Of a stretch of DNA of 64,000 nucleotides, positions 8,534 through 20,846 are shown one piece after another. The DNA lies in contig QRDG01000519.1 of assembly GCA_012064385.1 (NCBI GenBank), forward strand, positions 310,001 through 374,000. Reading direction: 5' to 3'. The translations under genes were made by a program, and so were the position numbers. Each line of letters starts with the position of its first letter. Within the stretch, counting starts at the first letter, position 1. This stretch comes from Puccinellia tenuiflora. Lineage: Eukaryota; Streptophyta; Magnoliopsida; Poales; Poaceae. A model generated the notes under the pieces. It saw only the letters and a list, made by a program, of their open reading frames with translations, did not search any database and was not told the origin of the DNA.

Positions 8534-10400
8534 CATCCGGGGTTTCGGGCGACCGGGACGCCGTACCCAGATTAAGGATTTCATATCCCGAGAGCGTCTA
8601 GACTTCGTAGGTCTTCAGGAGACGATTAAATCCTCTTTTACTCCATCTGAGCTGCGTAGCATCGACCCTGCAGGCCGCTTTGCTTGGCACCATACCCCTG
8701 CTTGTGGGCACTCTGGGGGTATGCTACTAGGAGTCAATGAGGATTTTTTTGAGGTAAAGCATTGGACTAGTGGCTCCTTCTTTATCAGGGCAGATGTCCT
8801 ATAATTGGACACATCCAAACACTGGACGTGTTTTGTGGTCTACGGTCCGGCGGACCATCGACGCACGGATGAGTTCCTAGATGAGCCGTCTTCGGCCATT
8901 CTGGCTTGCCCCTTCCCCCTGGTGGTGGAAGGTGATTTTGACCTGATTCGGGGATCAGAGGACAAGAACAATGACAACATTAATTGGCCACGGGTTCACA
9001 CATTTAATGCTTGCATTGCTAATCTTGCTCTCCGGGAGATTCGTCGGGGCGGATCTACATTCACCTGGACCAATAGGCAGCTCAACCCAGTTAGATCTGT
9101 CTTGGACCGTGTACTGATGTCGGCTGATTGGGAAATGCTTTTTCCTCTCTGCTCGCTGGTGGCAGAGACCATTATTGGCTCTGACCATGCAACTTTGGTG
9201 CTCAGTTCCGGGGAGGAACTTAGAAAGCGCAACCCTCATTTTTTCTTTGAAAAGGCGTGGCTGGAGCGACCAAAGTTTGTGGACCTGGTCACTCATCGGT
9301 GGCGTCAGCTGGAGGACTTGGAGGGTGCCTCGGTTGACCCCATCACTGCTTGGAATAAGATCTCAGCGGGGCTCCGACAATTCCTGAAGGGCTGGGGAGC
9401 CAACATAGGTAGAGCGGACCGGGATCTTAAGGCAGATATCCTGGACCAGATTAAGCGTCTGGATGCACAAGCTGACTCCTCTTACCTGGACGATGAGGGT
9501 TGGGCCCTCCGTTATCATCTTGAAGATCAACTCACCCATCTTTCGAAGATGGAGGAGGAGTACTGGCGTCAGAGGAGCCGGGTTAACTGGCTTCTGAAAG
9601 GGGATGCCAACACGGCTTTCTTCCATGCTATTGCCAATGGGAGAAGGAGGAAGTGTGCAATTACCCGTTTGGTTTCGGATCTGGCTATCATCGCGGAACC
9701 AATGGCGATCCATGAGCACGTGTACGAATTCTACCGTGACTTGCTAGGGGATGAGGGCGAGCAGGGACTCCTCTCTCTCTAACTCCCTTTGGGACATGCA
9801 GGGTCGGGTCTCAGAGGAGGATAATCACAATCTCATGCTTACTTTCACTGGAGAGGAGATGGACGCAGTCCTCAAAAGCATGAAGGTGGACACGGCGCCG
9901 GGGCCGGACGGGCTACCAGTGGTGTTCTTTAAGACTTTTTTGTCTCTTGTAAAACCATTTATCATGGCTATTACTAACGGATTTGCTCTTGGGAGAGTGG
10001 ATCTATCGAGACTCAACTTTGGGATTCTTACCCTTATTCCCAAGGTGCCCGGTGCGGAGGACATTAGACAATTCCGTCCAATAGCCTTAATTAATGTCAT
10101 TTTTAAGTTCGTCGCGAAAGCTTACGCGTTAAGGCTCTCTCCCATCGCTCACCGCACGATTAGTAGGACTCAATCCGCGTTTATTAAGGGCCACCATATT
10201 CATGAGGGAATACTCTCCTTGCAAGAGATCGTGCATGAAGTCAAGTCCAAGAAACTTAGGGGAGTTTTCTTGAAATTGGACTTTGAGAAAGCCTATGACT
10301 GTGTGAAGTGGCCCTTCCTTCGGGAGGTGCTTCTGCGGAAGGGCTTCGACCCCGGTTGGGTGCAACGCGCCATGGGGCTGGTCTCGGGGGGCCAAACGGC
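8514..10400 (+). pseudogene. LINE ORF2, endonuclease and first half of reverse transcriptase
   Basis: Opens with an apurinic-like endonuclease (FYNIRGFGRPGRR; LQET; GGMLLGV; VVEGDFDLIR; the SDH motif in IIGSDHATLV). A TAA at 8802-8804 breaks it. A second frame change near 9770 shifts to the RT, where the fingers region is readable (APGPDGLPVVFFK; FRPIALINV; QSAFIKGHHIHEG; FLKLDFEKAYDCV). The protein is cut at 10400 by the Athila LTR and resumes at 44919. Only one frame change and one stop occur over 1.9 kb, so the copy is not ancient. Confidence 0.85.
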
Positions 10401-11942
10401 TGATGACTCCCAAGTGCAGGAGATCAATTGTAGTACCTTTCAATGAGAAAAGGTTGTCGAACCCACGAGGAACTGAAGGTATTGGTTAGAAAGAATGATA
10501 AATAAAACAATAAAAGATGCAAGTGTTTTTGGTATTTTTGGTTGTATAAATGCAAAAGAATAAAAATGCTTAAAATAAATAGTAGCAACTAGAAAGCTCT
10601 CAAAGAGAGAGAAAGCCCAATCCTCTATGTGGCTAGAGGACAAGCTCAAGTGATGTGTGTCTTATATGTGGAAAACGTTCCCGAGGGCGGCATGGATATC
10701 ACTAGGCATAGAGATTTATTAAACAACACGTTGCATATCTTGTCAAGTTTTAATCTTCTTGGGGCGGAGCCATAACTAGGCATAGCTAAATAATTAAACT
10801 ATAACCCCTTATGATGGATCATGTGGCCAATTTAATTACTTGCACAAGAATTATTAAGACATAAAGTCCCACCATAGCATTACACTCTAAGGTCCCCGAC
10901 ACTACTACCCACATAATATAACTGCATGACTCTGTCTTGGGCTTAGTTGTCCTCCCAAGTCTTCCTCAATTCATTACACTACGTTGTTCTCCTATGAGCC
11001 CTTTAAAGGTGAAGTGTTGTGCAGTCGACGTTCGCACAACACCATCATAGAATCACATAAAAGATAAACTCTTGACAAAACACCAACACATGTTATATAT
11101 AAATCATTGCCAATTCATCCTATGCCCTCAGGAACATATGGGAACTACTCACAACGTGCAAACATGATCATAATCAGTGGCATAAAGGGTACAACACAAT
11201 CTGTATAAAAACTTCACCACCAAATAATGACAAGTACCCAATCACAAACATTAATAGGAGCACTAGCCAATGATCTAGGGTATAGCAACTCTCAAACTAT
11301 GAGGGGAACGGAGTCGATCACGGAGATGGTGATGGAGATGGTGCTGGTGATGGTGATGATGGTGATGTAGAGGCATCCTCCCACACCAAGGAGGAGAGGT
11401 GATGATGATGGCGGCAATTTCCCCCCTCTCCGGAGCTCCGCAGCAGCAGTATCTGACCCCCTTCGGAGAGAATCAGGAGCTCCGCCGCCGCCACGGCCTC
11501 AGATAATTCGGGGAAAATTAGGGCGTCCCTTTTCGTCGAAGACGAAGGTGTTGGTAAAAAGCCCCACGCGAGGAGGTGCTCGAGGGCCTACTTGGTGGGT
11601 CCCACGCGGCCAGGTACATGGGCCGCGTGGACCCACCCCATTTGGCCCTCGTGGCCCTCCTGTCTTCGGTCTTCTTTCCTCCACCCTTCTCCTGATGAAA
11701 AACTGGCGTGGTATTTTTCCTTTAATTATTTGAGTCTGCGAAACTCCTGAAACAATAAAAACAAGAAAAGGGGGGGGGGGGGGGGTATTCTGCCTCCCAG
11801 ATGTTAAATGCCAAAAATAGGGACTTTGTATGAAAGTCCCATAAATCATCTAAAACATGCAAAACATCGATATAACAATGCAAATAACATACCAATATGA
11901 TAATATAAGATATAAAAATGATGATATAAAATGCACGTATCA
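10401..11942 (-). repeat. Athila 3' LTR
   Basis: Plus-strand ends TGATGACTCCC...CACGTATCA match the right copy. Differences include scattered substitutions and a long G-run near 11769-11784 that is short in the other LTR. It lies next to the polypurine tract, so it is the 3' LTR. Confidence 0.9.
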
Positions 11943-11956
11943 ACTCCCCCAAGCTT
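11943..11956 (-). other. Athila polypurine tract
   Basis: Minus-strand AAGCTTGGGGGAGT lies directly against the 3' LTR. The same tract precedes the LTR at 61670. Confidence 0.85.
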
Positions 11957-13124
11957 AAACCTTTACTCGTCCTCGAGTAAATAAGGACATAGATCATTAT
12001 ATGCATCAATGGACTTATGGTTGATAAATAAATACGGGCATTGTATCATCATCATACTCAGTTGCAATGTAAGATTGATGAATTAAAACTCATACACATG
12101 AGGGCAACATAAGTAGAAGCTCTAGAAATCACTCTTACTTTTGAAAGCAAATAACCATTGTATGTTGGACAACTGAATCATATTCCTTTTCCTATGGTTT
12201 TGCTCTTTATGGCAAGCATTTGAATGATTAAAGTTAAATGTGAAAGCAAATATGAGTAGTGGCCTTGATAAAGTAAAGGTTAGATGTCTCATGCCCCTTG
12301 AATACAAGTACCTACACCATGATTACTCAACTTGGGAAACAGAGCAAGTTTAAGTTATCTATAATTGTAAGTAATAATGGTATTATCAAGAGTCCTAAAT
12401 GGGGTACCTCTTGTCCCATGATATGGATCAAGCCCACATCACAACAACAAGACAAACAAACATAATGACCAACCTCAACACCCTTTTTATTTACCAATTG
12501 ATATAGCTTTTTATTGCAGGGTGTATCACGGGAAGTTCAAAGCAGCATGTAAGTAAATTTCCACCATGAATGATGCATGGCTTAGATTAGCGGCCCAAGT
12601 TTCTCTCTACCATTTATACAAACTCATTCAAACTTGCTCTATTTCCACATTATTTCATCATGATAGGCATCCATAAACAAAAGTACATGATATCAACCAA
12701 ATAAATGATGGAACCTGTTGAAAGCTTTGCATGTGACAGCACATATGGGCTAACTCCCAACCGTAAACATTTATCAAGCCACTATCATCATAATACTAGT
12801 CACAATGTTTCATGCTTATTGTTTGATATTTTGATGATATGATTCTACAGTTGTCCATCATACTTAAGTTAATCAAGTCCAAGGTAAGATGTGATTGAAA
12901 CCTCTAAATATGCCACGCTCATTTGCATGAGTGTTACCCATAAATCTCCAAAACAAGAGAACCATGGATGACACCATACTTTAATATTCATTGATAAACC
13001 ACAAGATAGGGATACATGATAATGCTCTATGAGCTCGCACAAACTTAAATGGAATTGATAACTAACCGATAATAGCAAAACACACCTCAACTAGATAGAT
13101 AAAAGAGACAAACAAAGAGAAAGA
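11957..13124. other. Athila non-coding 3' region
   Basis: AT-rich sequence between the extra ORF and the polypurine tract. I see no gene or internal repeat in it. Such long 3' spacers are usual for Athila elements. Confidence 0.6.
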
Positions 13125-13691
13125 CTAGGTGGAACTCCCCCAAGGTTGACGTTCTGCCCGACTCTCCTTTGCTGCAGCTTCCTCCTTCTCGTATTCTTCC
13201 TCCCATTCAGCCATCTTCCATGGGAAGGGTCTTCCATCACGGAAAGATGTAGGTGGATTATTATACCTGAGGGTGGCAACCGCTGCAATCTTCCTGAAGC
13301 GTTCTTCATACTCGCAGTTCTGGTTTTCTACATCCCACATGAAACACTGGATCTTCTCTAATTTGTCGATGACATACTTGTACCCATCTTCCAGATCTTC
13401 AAGTCTCTCCTTGTACTCTTCAACCTTCTTCTCCAACTCTAGGTTCATGAAGTGATGAGCATCAAGGCTGTGGTAAACCACAGTCCCATACCTGAAGGTC
13501 TTGTCTTCCAACTCGCCCAGTCTTTCCTCCACGGTACCGGTGGTCTTGGGAGTCTTCACCTCCTCCATGAGCATCACCCCTTCCTTGAAGCACACGGTCC
13601 TCTGAGGCGCCATAACGGAGTTGAGGTAGTGGTTCACGACACCCTCCTTGGGAGAGCTCTCCCCCTCAAGATTAGATTCGGAGCAAGACAT
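13125..13691 (-). CDS. Athila 3' extra ORF, coiled-coil protein
   Basis: A 188-residue ORF downstream of integrase, starting at MSCSESNLEG (13691); an earlier ATG at 13727 would add a hydrophobic leader. It is highly charged, with long Glu/Lys-rich heptad-like stretches (LELEKKVEEYKERLEDLEDG, residues about 85-110; WEEEYEKEEAAAKE near the C-terminus), so a coiled coil is likely. The position corresponds to the env-like or accessory ORF of Athila elements, but I see no transmembrane segment from the 13691 start and would not call it an envelope protein. It is uninterrupted, unlike gag and pol of the same copy. Function unknown. Confidence 0.55.
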   Translation of the reverse strand: MSCSESNLEGESSPKEGVVNHYLNSVMAPQRTVCFKEGVMLMEEVKTPKTTGTVEERLGELEDKTFRYGTVVYHSLDAHHFMNLELEKKVEEYKERLEDLEDGYKYVIDKLEKIQCFMWDVENQNCEYEERFRKIAAVATLRYNNPPTSFRDGRPFPWKMAEWEEEYEKEEAAAKESRAERQPWGSST

Positions 13692-14019
13692 GGCTAAAAC
13701 CTGACAGACAGAAACAACAAGAAACAAAGATCGCTCGAGAACGCTCGGTGCGAGATTAGATCGTCGGAGTGGGGTATATATTGAGGGTTTTTAGGTCAAG
13801 AAGGAGCGTTGGGATCGAAAACGAGGCGAAAAAGGTCTCCGAGGTGGAAAAGGAGTGGTCCCACGCGGCCCCTATACTTGGCCGTGTGGGGCCCCCTCTT
13901 TCCTCCCTCGGGACTCCGTTTCGTCAAGTTTTCTTTCCCCACACTTTGGTTTCCATAAAAAATGACTTCCATAAGATTTCATGTAATTTCGAGAAACTTT
14001 CCAATACAAAAGTTACCTT

Positions 14020-15773
14020 TTATTGATTTGGAGTTGCTGAAACAGCTCGACCCCCTTTTATTATTTCTTCTGGTGTTTGTAAATTCAATGTTGCCAACGT
14101 TCCAACGAAGCTTTTTCCTACAATATAATGTTTAAGACGTTGTCCATTGACCACATGAGGTTTACCTTTCATATCACTGTAAAGACGGATAGCTCCTGAA
14201 CGGTACACCTCCTGTATGACTAATGGTCCCTGCCATTTCGAGGCTAGCTTCCCTGCAGAAAACTTGAAAACGAGAGTTGTATAATAAAACTTGATCTCCT
14301 ACTTTGAATTCTTTTCTCTTAATCTTCTTGTAATGCCAAATCTTAACTTTCTCTTTAAACATTTTAGCATTTTCATAGGCTTCATTCCTCCATTCATCTA
14401 GTAGGTTTAAATCAAGGATTCTTTTCTCTCCTGCAATCTTAAAGTCAAAGTTCAATTGTTTAATAGCCCATCTAGCTTTATGTTCTAATTCAACAGGTAA
14501 ATGACAAGCTTTCCCATAGACCATTTTGTAAGGAGACATTCCCATAGGATTTTTAAATGCAGTTCTATAAGCCCATAATGCATCATTAATTTTAAGTGGC
14601 AAGTCAGACCTAGACTTATTCACTGTCTTTTCCAAAATGAGTTTAATTTCCCTATTACTTAATTCAACCTGTCCACTTGTTTGAGGGTGATAAGGAGATG
14701 CAATTCTATGGTTAACATCATATTTTGCCAAAGCTTTCCTAAAAACACCATGTATAAAATGAGAGCCACCATCAGTAATTAAAAACCTAGGAACACCAAA
14801 CCTTGGGAAAATGATGTCCTTAAGCATCTTCATTGCTCTGGCATGATCTGCACTTTTGGTTGGAATTGCCTCCACCCACTTTGTAACATAGTCAACTGCA
14901 ACCAAAATGTGAGTATGCTTTGTCTTTGAAGCTGGGAAAGGTCCCATAAAATCAAAACCCCACACATCAAATGGTTCAAGTGGTAGAGAATAATTCATAG
15001 GCATTTCATTTCTCCTACCAATGTTTCCAACTCTTTGACATTTATCACAAGATTTAACATATTCATGGCAATCTTTAAATAAAGTAGGCCAATAGAAACC
15101 AGATTGTAATACCTTTGCTGCTGTGCGATCTCCTGCATGATGCCCTCCATATGGACTATCATGACAATCTCTTATTATAGCCTGTTGTTCATGCTCAGGT
15201 ATACAACGTCTAATAATACCATCTACACTTTTCTTATAGAGGAAAGGATCATCCCAAAAATAATGTCTAAGATCATAAAAGAATCTCTTTCTTTGTTGAT
15301 AAGTAAAGTGTGGAGGTAATACTTTTCCAACAATAAAATTTGCATAATTAGCGAACCAAGGAGAACCAGCCTTAATACTGGAAACATTAACATTTGCAAG
15401 TTGTTCATTAACAAAGCTATCATTAATAGGAATAGGATCATCAGGTATATTTTCCATTCTAGAGAGATGATCAGCTACTTGGTTATCTTCTCCTTTCCTA
15501 TCAACAATGTGTAAATCAAATTCTTGCAAAAGAAGTACCCATCTTATCAATCTAGGCTTAGCATCTTTCTTGTTCATCAAGTATTTAATAGCAGAATGAT
15601 CAGTATGAATTGTGACTTTGGAATCAGTGATATAAGGTCTAAACTTGTCACAAGCAAATAGTACTGCTAAAAATTCTTTTTCAGTTGTAGCATAATTTCT
15701 TTGGGCAGCATCAAGTGTTCTACTAGCATAATAAATAACATTCAGTTTCTTATCAACCCGTTGACCCAAAATA
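14020..15773 (-). pseudogene. Athila pol, RNase H end and integrase
   Basis: Begins right at the Tat insertion, mid RNase H (IYYASRTLDAAQRNYATTEK; HTDHSAIKYLM). Integrase follows with the zinc-binding region ending CDKCQRVGN and the catalytic core: FDFMGPF, ITDGGSHF, and PYHPQTSGQVELSNREIK supplying D, D and E. The C-terminal FKVGDQVLLYNSRF motif is followed by a frameshift at about 14270. The tail then continues in another frame (GAIRLYSDMKGKPHVVNGQR) to 14020. The enzyme would join retroelement cDNA to the chromosome. It is defective through the frameshift and the split RNase H. Confidence 0.85.
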
Positions 15774-15778
15774 GCCCT

Positions 15779-16873
15779 GTCGGAGATTGTCCCCGGGAAC
15801 TAGGGGTGTCTCCAAGGTATCGTGTAAGGGGCTGAACACGGAGTCAAACAATCCACAACGTGCTCCGGGGACGGTGCTCGTCAGTCTCGCTGCGGACGAC
15901 ACTGTAGAGATTGACGCAAGATCTTACCCAGGTTCAGGGCCCTCTTGTGGAGGTAAAACCCCTACGTCCTGCTTTTGTGTATTGCCCTGCTTGGAGAGTT
16001 TACAGTACAAGGAGATCTTGTCGAGCTCGAGGTGGCTAACAATGGCTACTTGCTGGTCTTCAGATCTAGGGTTTTTGGGTAGGCTCCTAGACTCCCAAAA
16101 ACTGAACCTAGTCAAGAGTCCAACCAGGAAATCGAACCCTTTGCTTGGGCGTGCTCCTCCTCCTTTTATAGGCGTCCTGGACCTCTTCTGCCCAAACATT
16201 TGGGCGGGAAGGGCTACCACATGGCGACGAGGGAGGAGGCACGGTGCACCGTAAAGGTGAAGTCCACCATAAAGGTAAAGCTCGTGGACGCGGTCCACGG
16301 CAGGGGAACGGCGTCACCAAAGCTGAAAAGGGGCACCGACCAGCTGGACGGTGGGCTGGCGCTTGCCGAGGTGGGAGGTGACCCACGGTGACGTCGTCCT
16401 TGGAGCGTATCTGCAGACTGTTCCCTTGTCACCAAAGAGGCAATACTCGTTGTCCGCTTTGCTTGGCTCCGCTTTGTTGACCGCTTTATACATGGAAACG
16501 GCAACTGCGGCGTCGTCGTCATCGCGCGTAGGCACGCACGTCACTCTGCACATGGCGCAGAGCCCATGTGCGCTCTGCCGCGGGGGCAGAGATGGCTTCA
16601 CGAAGAAGGCGCTTCGCGAGGCGAAAAGCCTCGCCAAGCCCTTCAGCTTGGTCCTTAGCAGAATTGCGGGCGGCGTCGGGGACGCCTTGTCGAGGAGCGA
16701 TCCCTCGCCAAGGGAGAGAATGCCTCGGCGAGGAGAGTAACCCTTCGCGAGGGGAAAAATCCTCGCGAAGCTCGCCAGGCTTGGAGAGCCTGGTCCTTAG
16801 TGAAAATCATCCAAAGGATCTTGTGGGCCCTGGCAGGCCGGCCCGTGGTACCCTGGTTTCCACTGTGCCGACA
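15779..16873 (-). repeat. Tat element 3' LTR
   Basis: 1095 bp, differing from the right LTR at only scattered positions. It adjoins the polypurine tract. ORFs within it are shadows. Confidence 0.9.
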
Positions 16874-16889
16874 GTAGCCCCCGGGCCCA
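16874..16889 (-). other. Tat polypurine tract
   Basis: Minus-strand TGGGCCCGGGGGCTAC directly against the 3' LTR. Confidence 0.75.
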
Positions 16890-17191
16890 TGACGGGCACG
16901 CCGAGGCCTATGGACGAAGGCGAAGCGTCGAGGGGCCAAAGATGCCTGACAGGGCCGCGACACGTGGCACGCAGCGGTTGCGCCCACGGCCACGACCTAA
17001 TCGGCTCCAACGGGCGACGTGGCGGGGCCCGCCACGACTCGGGAGCCGGTCAATAAAGCCTGGGCGGGCAGGCAGGGCCCGTCACTTCTCCCATAACTCC
17101 TCCGCAAACTTCTCCCCACGCCTCCAAATCTTCCAGAGCGCTCCAACTCCAGAGTCCTCTTCTCCTTCTTCGAGCCTTTCTTCCGGCAGCC

Positions 17192-20100
17192 ATGGCTCCC
17201 AAGAGGGCAACCGACAGCCAGAAGGGCAAGGCCGCGATGCAGACCGGTACGTCTGCGGCGGCGGTGCAGGCGGGCGCGTCCGCGGCGATGGCGCGCGCCG
17301 CTGCATTTGAGGGAGCTCTGCCGCGGACGCGCGTCACCGCGGCGACGATAGCGACGGTGCGCCACCTGGCGGCGGCGAAAACCAACGAGCACGGCGCCAC
17401 CGAAATGAGGCCGGCTGGCAGCAGGCTCACCGAAGCCTTCTACCCCATCTTCCTCCATACGCTCTACGCCGGTCTGGTGCCACCGTTCTCCGATTTCCTC
17501 CTGGCGATCTTGGAGGTGTACCAGATCCAACTGCTCCATCTCCATCCCAATTCCATCCTCATCCTTGCCATCTTCGCCCACTTCTGCGAGGCCTACGTCG
17601 GCATCCGCCCCTCTGTGGCGCTCTTCCGCAGCTTCTACTCTCTCCGGAACTCCGCCAAGGGCGAACGGCTCGGATGCGTCTCCTTCCGCATCGCTGATGC
17701 CAGGAGCGATAACTACATCCCCATCGCCTGGTGCGGTGAGGACGCCATCACCAAGGTGACGAAGAAGGTGGACAAGTTCCGAGAGAAGTGGCTCTTTGTC
17801 GACGCCAAGGCCACACACCCTCTCCTGGAGGTGCCCGAGGGGCCCCCGAGGAAGTGGGCGCGCTGGGCGAGCGCGGACTTCAGGGGCTCGAGGCTTGACG
17901 TGGTGTACGAGTATATCCGGCGCATCCGCGAGGCAGGGGTCACCGGCCAGATGGTGGCAAAAGACTTCACCAGGCGCCGCATCGCCCCCCTCCAACAGCA
18001 CGCCGAGCCGGTGTGGCGATACGACGGCAAGGATGACGCAATGCGGCTGAGCAGGGACGGCTTCGAGCCTGATGTACTTCGCCAGATCATGGGCGTTCTC
18101 TTCACGACGTCGGAGATCCCGTCCGCCAAGAAGGAGGCGGCCAAGCCGCTCATCTGCTTCGCCGAGGAAAGCATCGAGGAGCAGCGCGCGCAGATGCCCA
18201 CATTCGATGAGTGGGGAATTGTGCCCGCGGGGCACCGCGGGCCTCGCCCCAACCCGTGGGCGGCGGAGCCGGAGTCCATGGATGAGCCCCCGGAGCCCGA
18301 GGAGGCTGAAGAGTCCGCCGAGGAGGAGGCCTCGAGGAGCGAGGGCCCCCTCGGCAAGGACGAGGCTTCGAGGAGCGCTGATCCCGTTGGCGAGGACGTC
18401 GGTTCCTCGAGGAGCGCCCACGCCGAGGTGGACCTCCAGGTGCTCTCCTCCGGCGACGAGGAGGATGCCTTCCGCGTCGTCCGCTCCCAGCGCGCCGAAG
18501 AAGAGGTGGGGACAAGCGGCGGCGGAAGAGGGCGCTGCGAACCCCGCTCCAAGGCCGTCCACGACAGGAGGGCCGCAACCGCGAGAGACACCCCTCGCGC
18601 GGAGACAGGAGCGGCGCGGGAGGAGGCCGGAGCAAGCAACACCCAGCCACCCAAGGCAAAGAAGAGGGTGTGGGTGATGGCCGGCGAGTAAGTCTTCGAC
18701 CTTTCTTTTTCCTTAACATTTTGTTTCTGAGAAAACCCCCCTTGAAGGATTTCCAACTTGTTTCCTTTTCAGGCAGCCTGCGGAGCCAAAGAGGCGGCGG
18801 CTCTGCAAGGCTGGAGAGACCACCAGCGTCGTTGCGGAGACGCCTGCGGCTGGCGAGCCGCAGCGAACAGTTGTCCCTCCCGCGGTCGGGCACCGCGCGG
18901 AGGCGGTGGTGGCCGAGGAGGCCATGCTGTCGCCCATTCGGGCGGCGATCTCTCCCGTGGCGGAGCACCGCGTGGAGCAGGAGACCGTAGAGGCGGCACC
19001 GTCGCCAACCAGGGCGGCGTCTCCTCCAGCGATGGAGCACCGCGCAGGGGAGGCGAGGGCGGAGGCGACGCCGCCGTCGCCAACCAGAGCAGCAACCCCT
19101 CCCGTCCAGCAGGAGACGGAGGAGGAGAGGGTGGATGAGGACATTGTCGTGGAGCCGCCTCCAGAGGAGGAGGCCTCCTCGAGAAAGGCCGACGCGCCCG
19201 AGGCCGCGGCAGACGCGATCGTTGCAGAGGGGGCCGGAGGCGCCCCCGAGGAGCAGGAGGCGGAGGCGCCGCCGGAGCCCACCGGTGCTGAAGCTGAGCG
19301 CGAGAGGGCGCCCAGCCCCCAGAGGGCGACCGAAGCGAGCGCCGAAGAAGGCGCCCCTACAAGCCCCCGGATCGCACCAGAGGCGGTCGTGGGTCCGAGG
19401 CAGGACCCGGGCGCCTCGACGAGGATCGAGGACTCTGCACCCAGCAGCAACGCGGGAACCTCCTTGGCGCTGCAAGCGCCGCAGCGTCAAGCAGTCCATC
19501 GCCGGATCATCCTCAACCGGGCGCGGCGGGCGCTCGACGGGCTGGAGGAGCAGCTCGCCAAGGAAGAAGATGCCCTGGCGGAGGAAAGGGCAAGGCTCGG
19601 CGAGGCCTGGACCCTTCTCCACGAGAGGGTGGAGATGTGCCGCCGGCAGGACGCGGCGGCAAGGGCGGCGCGCGAGGAAGCGATCCGCTTCGCCAAAGAG
19701 ACCCGCGACAGCGTCAAGCGGGAGGCGCAGGAGGTGATGGAGGAGCTCGACGCCGCCAGGGAAGCGCTCGAGGTGGAAACCGCCTCCAAGCATGACGAGC
19801 TGGCGGCCGCGAAGTAGAAGTTTGCTGCCGACTCCGAGGCCGCCAAGGCCAGCCTGAAGGAGCTTCGCGAGCTGCAAGATGCCCGCGAGGGGCAGCTAGC
19901 GCTCCGCGAGGCGGAGCTGGTGCAACGTGAAGAGGAGTTCTCCCTCCGAGAGAAGGAGCTGGCCAGGCGCGAGGAGCAGATCCAGCTGCTCGTGAAGGAC
20001 CAGGCCACCCGCGAGGGGCAGCTGGAGGAGCGTGAGGGTCGGGTGGCCACCGACGAGGCCAACCTCACGGCGGAGCGGAAGAGGCTCCAAGAGGACGCCG

Positions 20101-20846
20101 ACCTCAAGGTCAAGCTCGTCCGTGAGGGCCTCGCCAAAGAGTATGACGAGAAGGTCGCGAAGCATGAGGACCGCCTCAAGACCAAGCGCAAGGAGCTCGA
20201 GAAGCGCATCAAGGAGCTCGAGCAGGAGGAGAAGCGGTTGACCTCTTGCCTCGAGGTCTCTCGGGAGGCCCAGGCGCGCGCTGAGGGAAACGCCTTCGCC
20301 CTGGAGAGGGACCTGGACGAGCTCCGGCGGCAGGTGGGGCCGGCCGCGGCCCTGGCGGAGCAAGTACGGGACCAGCGCCAGGTTGACCGGTTCATGACGC
20401 GCCAACGCCAGAGCATTCTCCAGAGCTTGGTAAGCCGCGTGCGCGTGGTCGGGAGAGATCTGAGGATCGACGTCCCCTCCTTCTCCGCGGCGACCGACGA
20501 CGAAACCTCGTATTCGCACTTCTTCGAGCAGTTCCTTGGAAAGCTTGAAGGGGTCGCGAAGAGCTTTGACAGGCGCGTCGTGGAGGAGAGTCGCGACCTT
20601 CTCGTCATCGCCATCACCAACGTCTTCAGTAACTTCGTGAGGCTCCAGCCCTCACTTGATCTTGAGGACGTGATGGCGCCGCCGCGTGCCATCAGCGACA
20701 AGGCGCGGGAGACCGCCACGCAGGCCGCCATCGCATTCGCCAAGAAATTTGACCAAGTGGTGATCGAAGGCGACGACGAGGATGCCCTGGAAGAGGCGGA
20801 AACCCCCGTGGACCAGGCAGGCACCTCCGGAGGCGCGACGGCTTGA
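17192..20846 (+). pseudogene. Antisense ORF of the Tat element (Transposase_28 type), one stop
   Basis: Starts at MAPKRATDSQKG. Exon 1 (17192-18687) carries the putative gypsy-type transposon domain (about residues 75-330). A GT-AG intron lies at 18688-18772 (85 bp). Exon 2 (18773-20846) keeps the frame: Ala/Glu/Pro-rich, then a long coiled coil (LEEQLAKEEDALAEERARL; repeated E/R heptads) and a folded-looking C-terminal region. The whole is 1190 codons with a single TAG at 19815-19817, in a context where CAG would be one base change. It is opposite in strand to gag, as with the antisense ORFs of Tat elements. Function is unknown. The large minus-strand ORFs overlapping it are GC-driven shadows. 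Confidence 0.7.

Noticed and set aside
10440..10649. 69-codon ORFs at 10440 and 43431
   Set aside because: The same frame in both Athila LTRs; not a separate gene.
13125..13727. Envelope protein call for the Athila 3' ORF
   Set aside because: No signal peptide from the better start, no transmembrane helix and a charged coiled-coil composition.
15787..16740. ORFs of 90-155 codons repeated at 15.8-16.7 and 29.3-30.3 kb
   Set aside because: They lie entirely in the Tat LTRs and are the same shadow frames twice.
16997..19877. Minus-strand ORFs of 521 and 575 codons
   Set aside because: They lie opposite the spliced antisense ORF in very GC-rich DNA, are Arg/Leu/Ala-rich, and match no pol domain; shadows.
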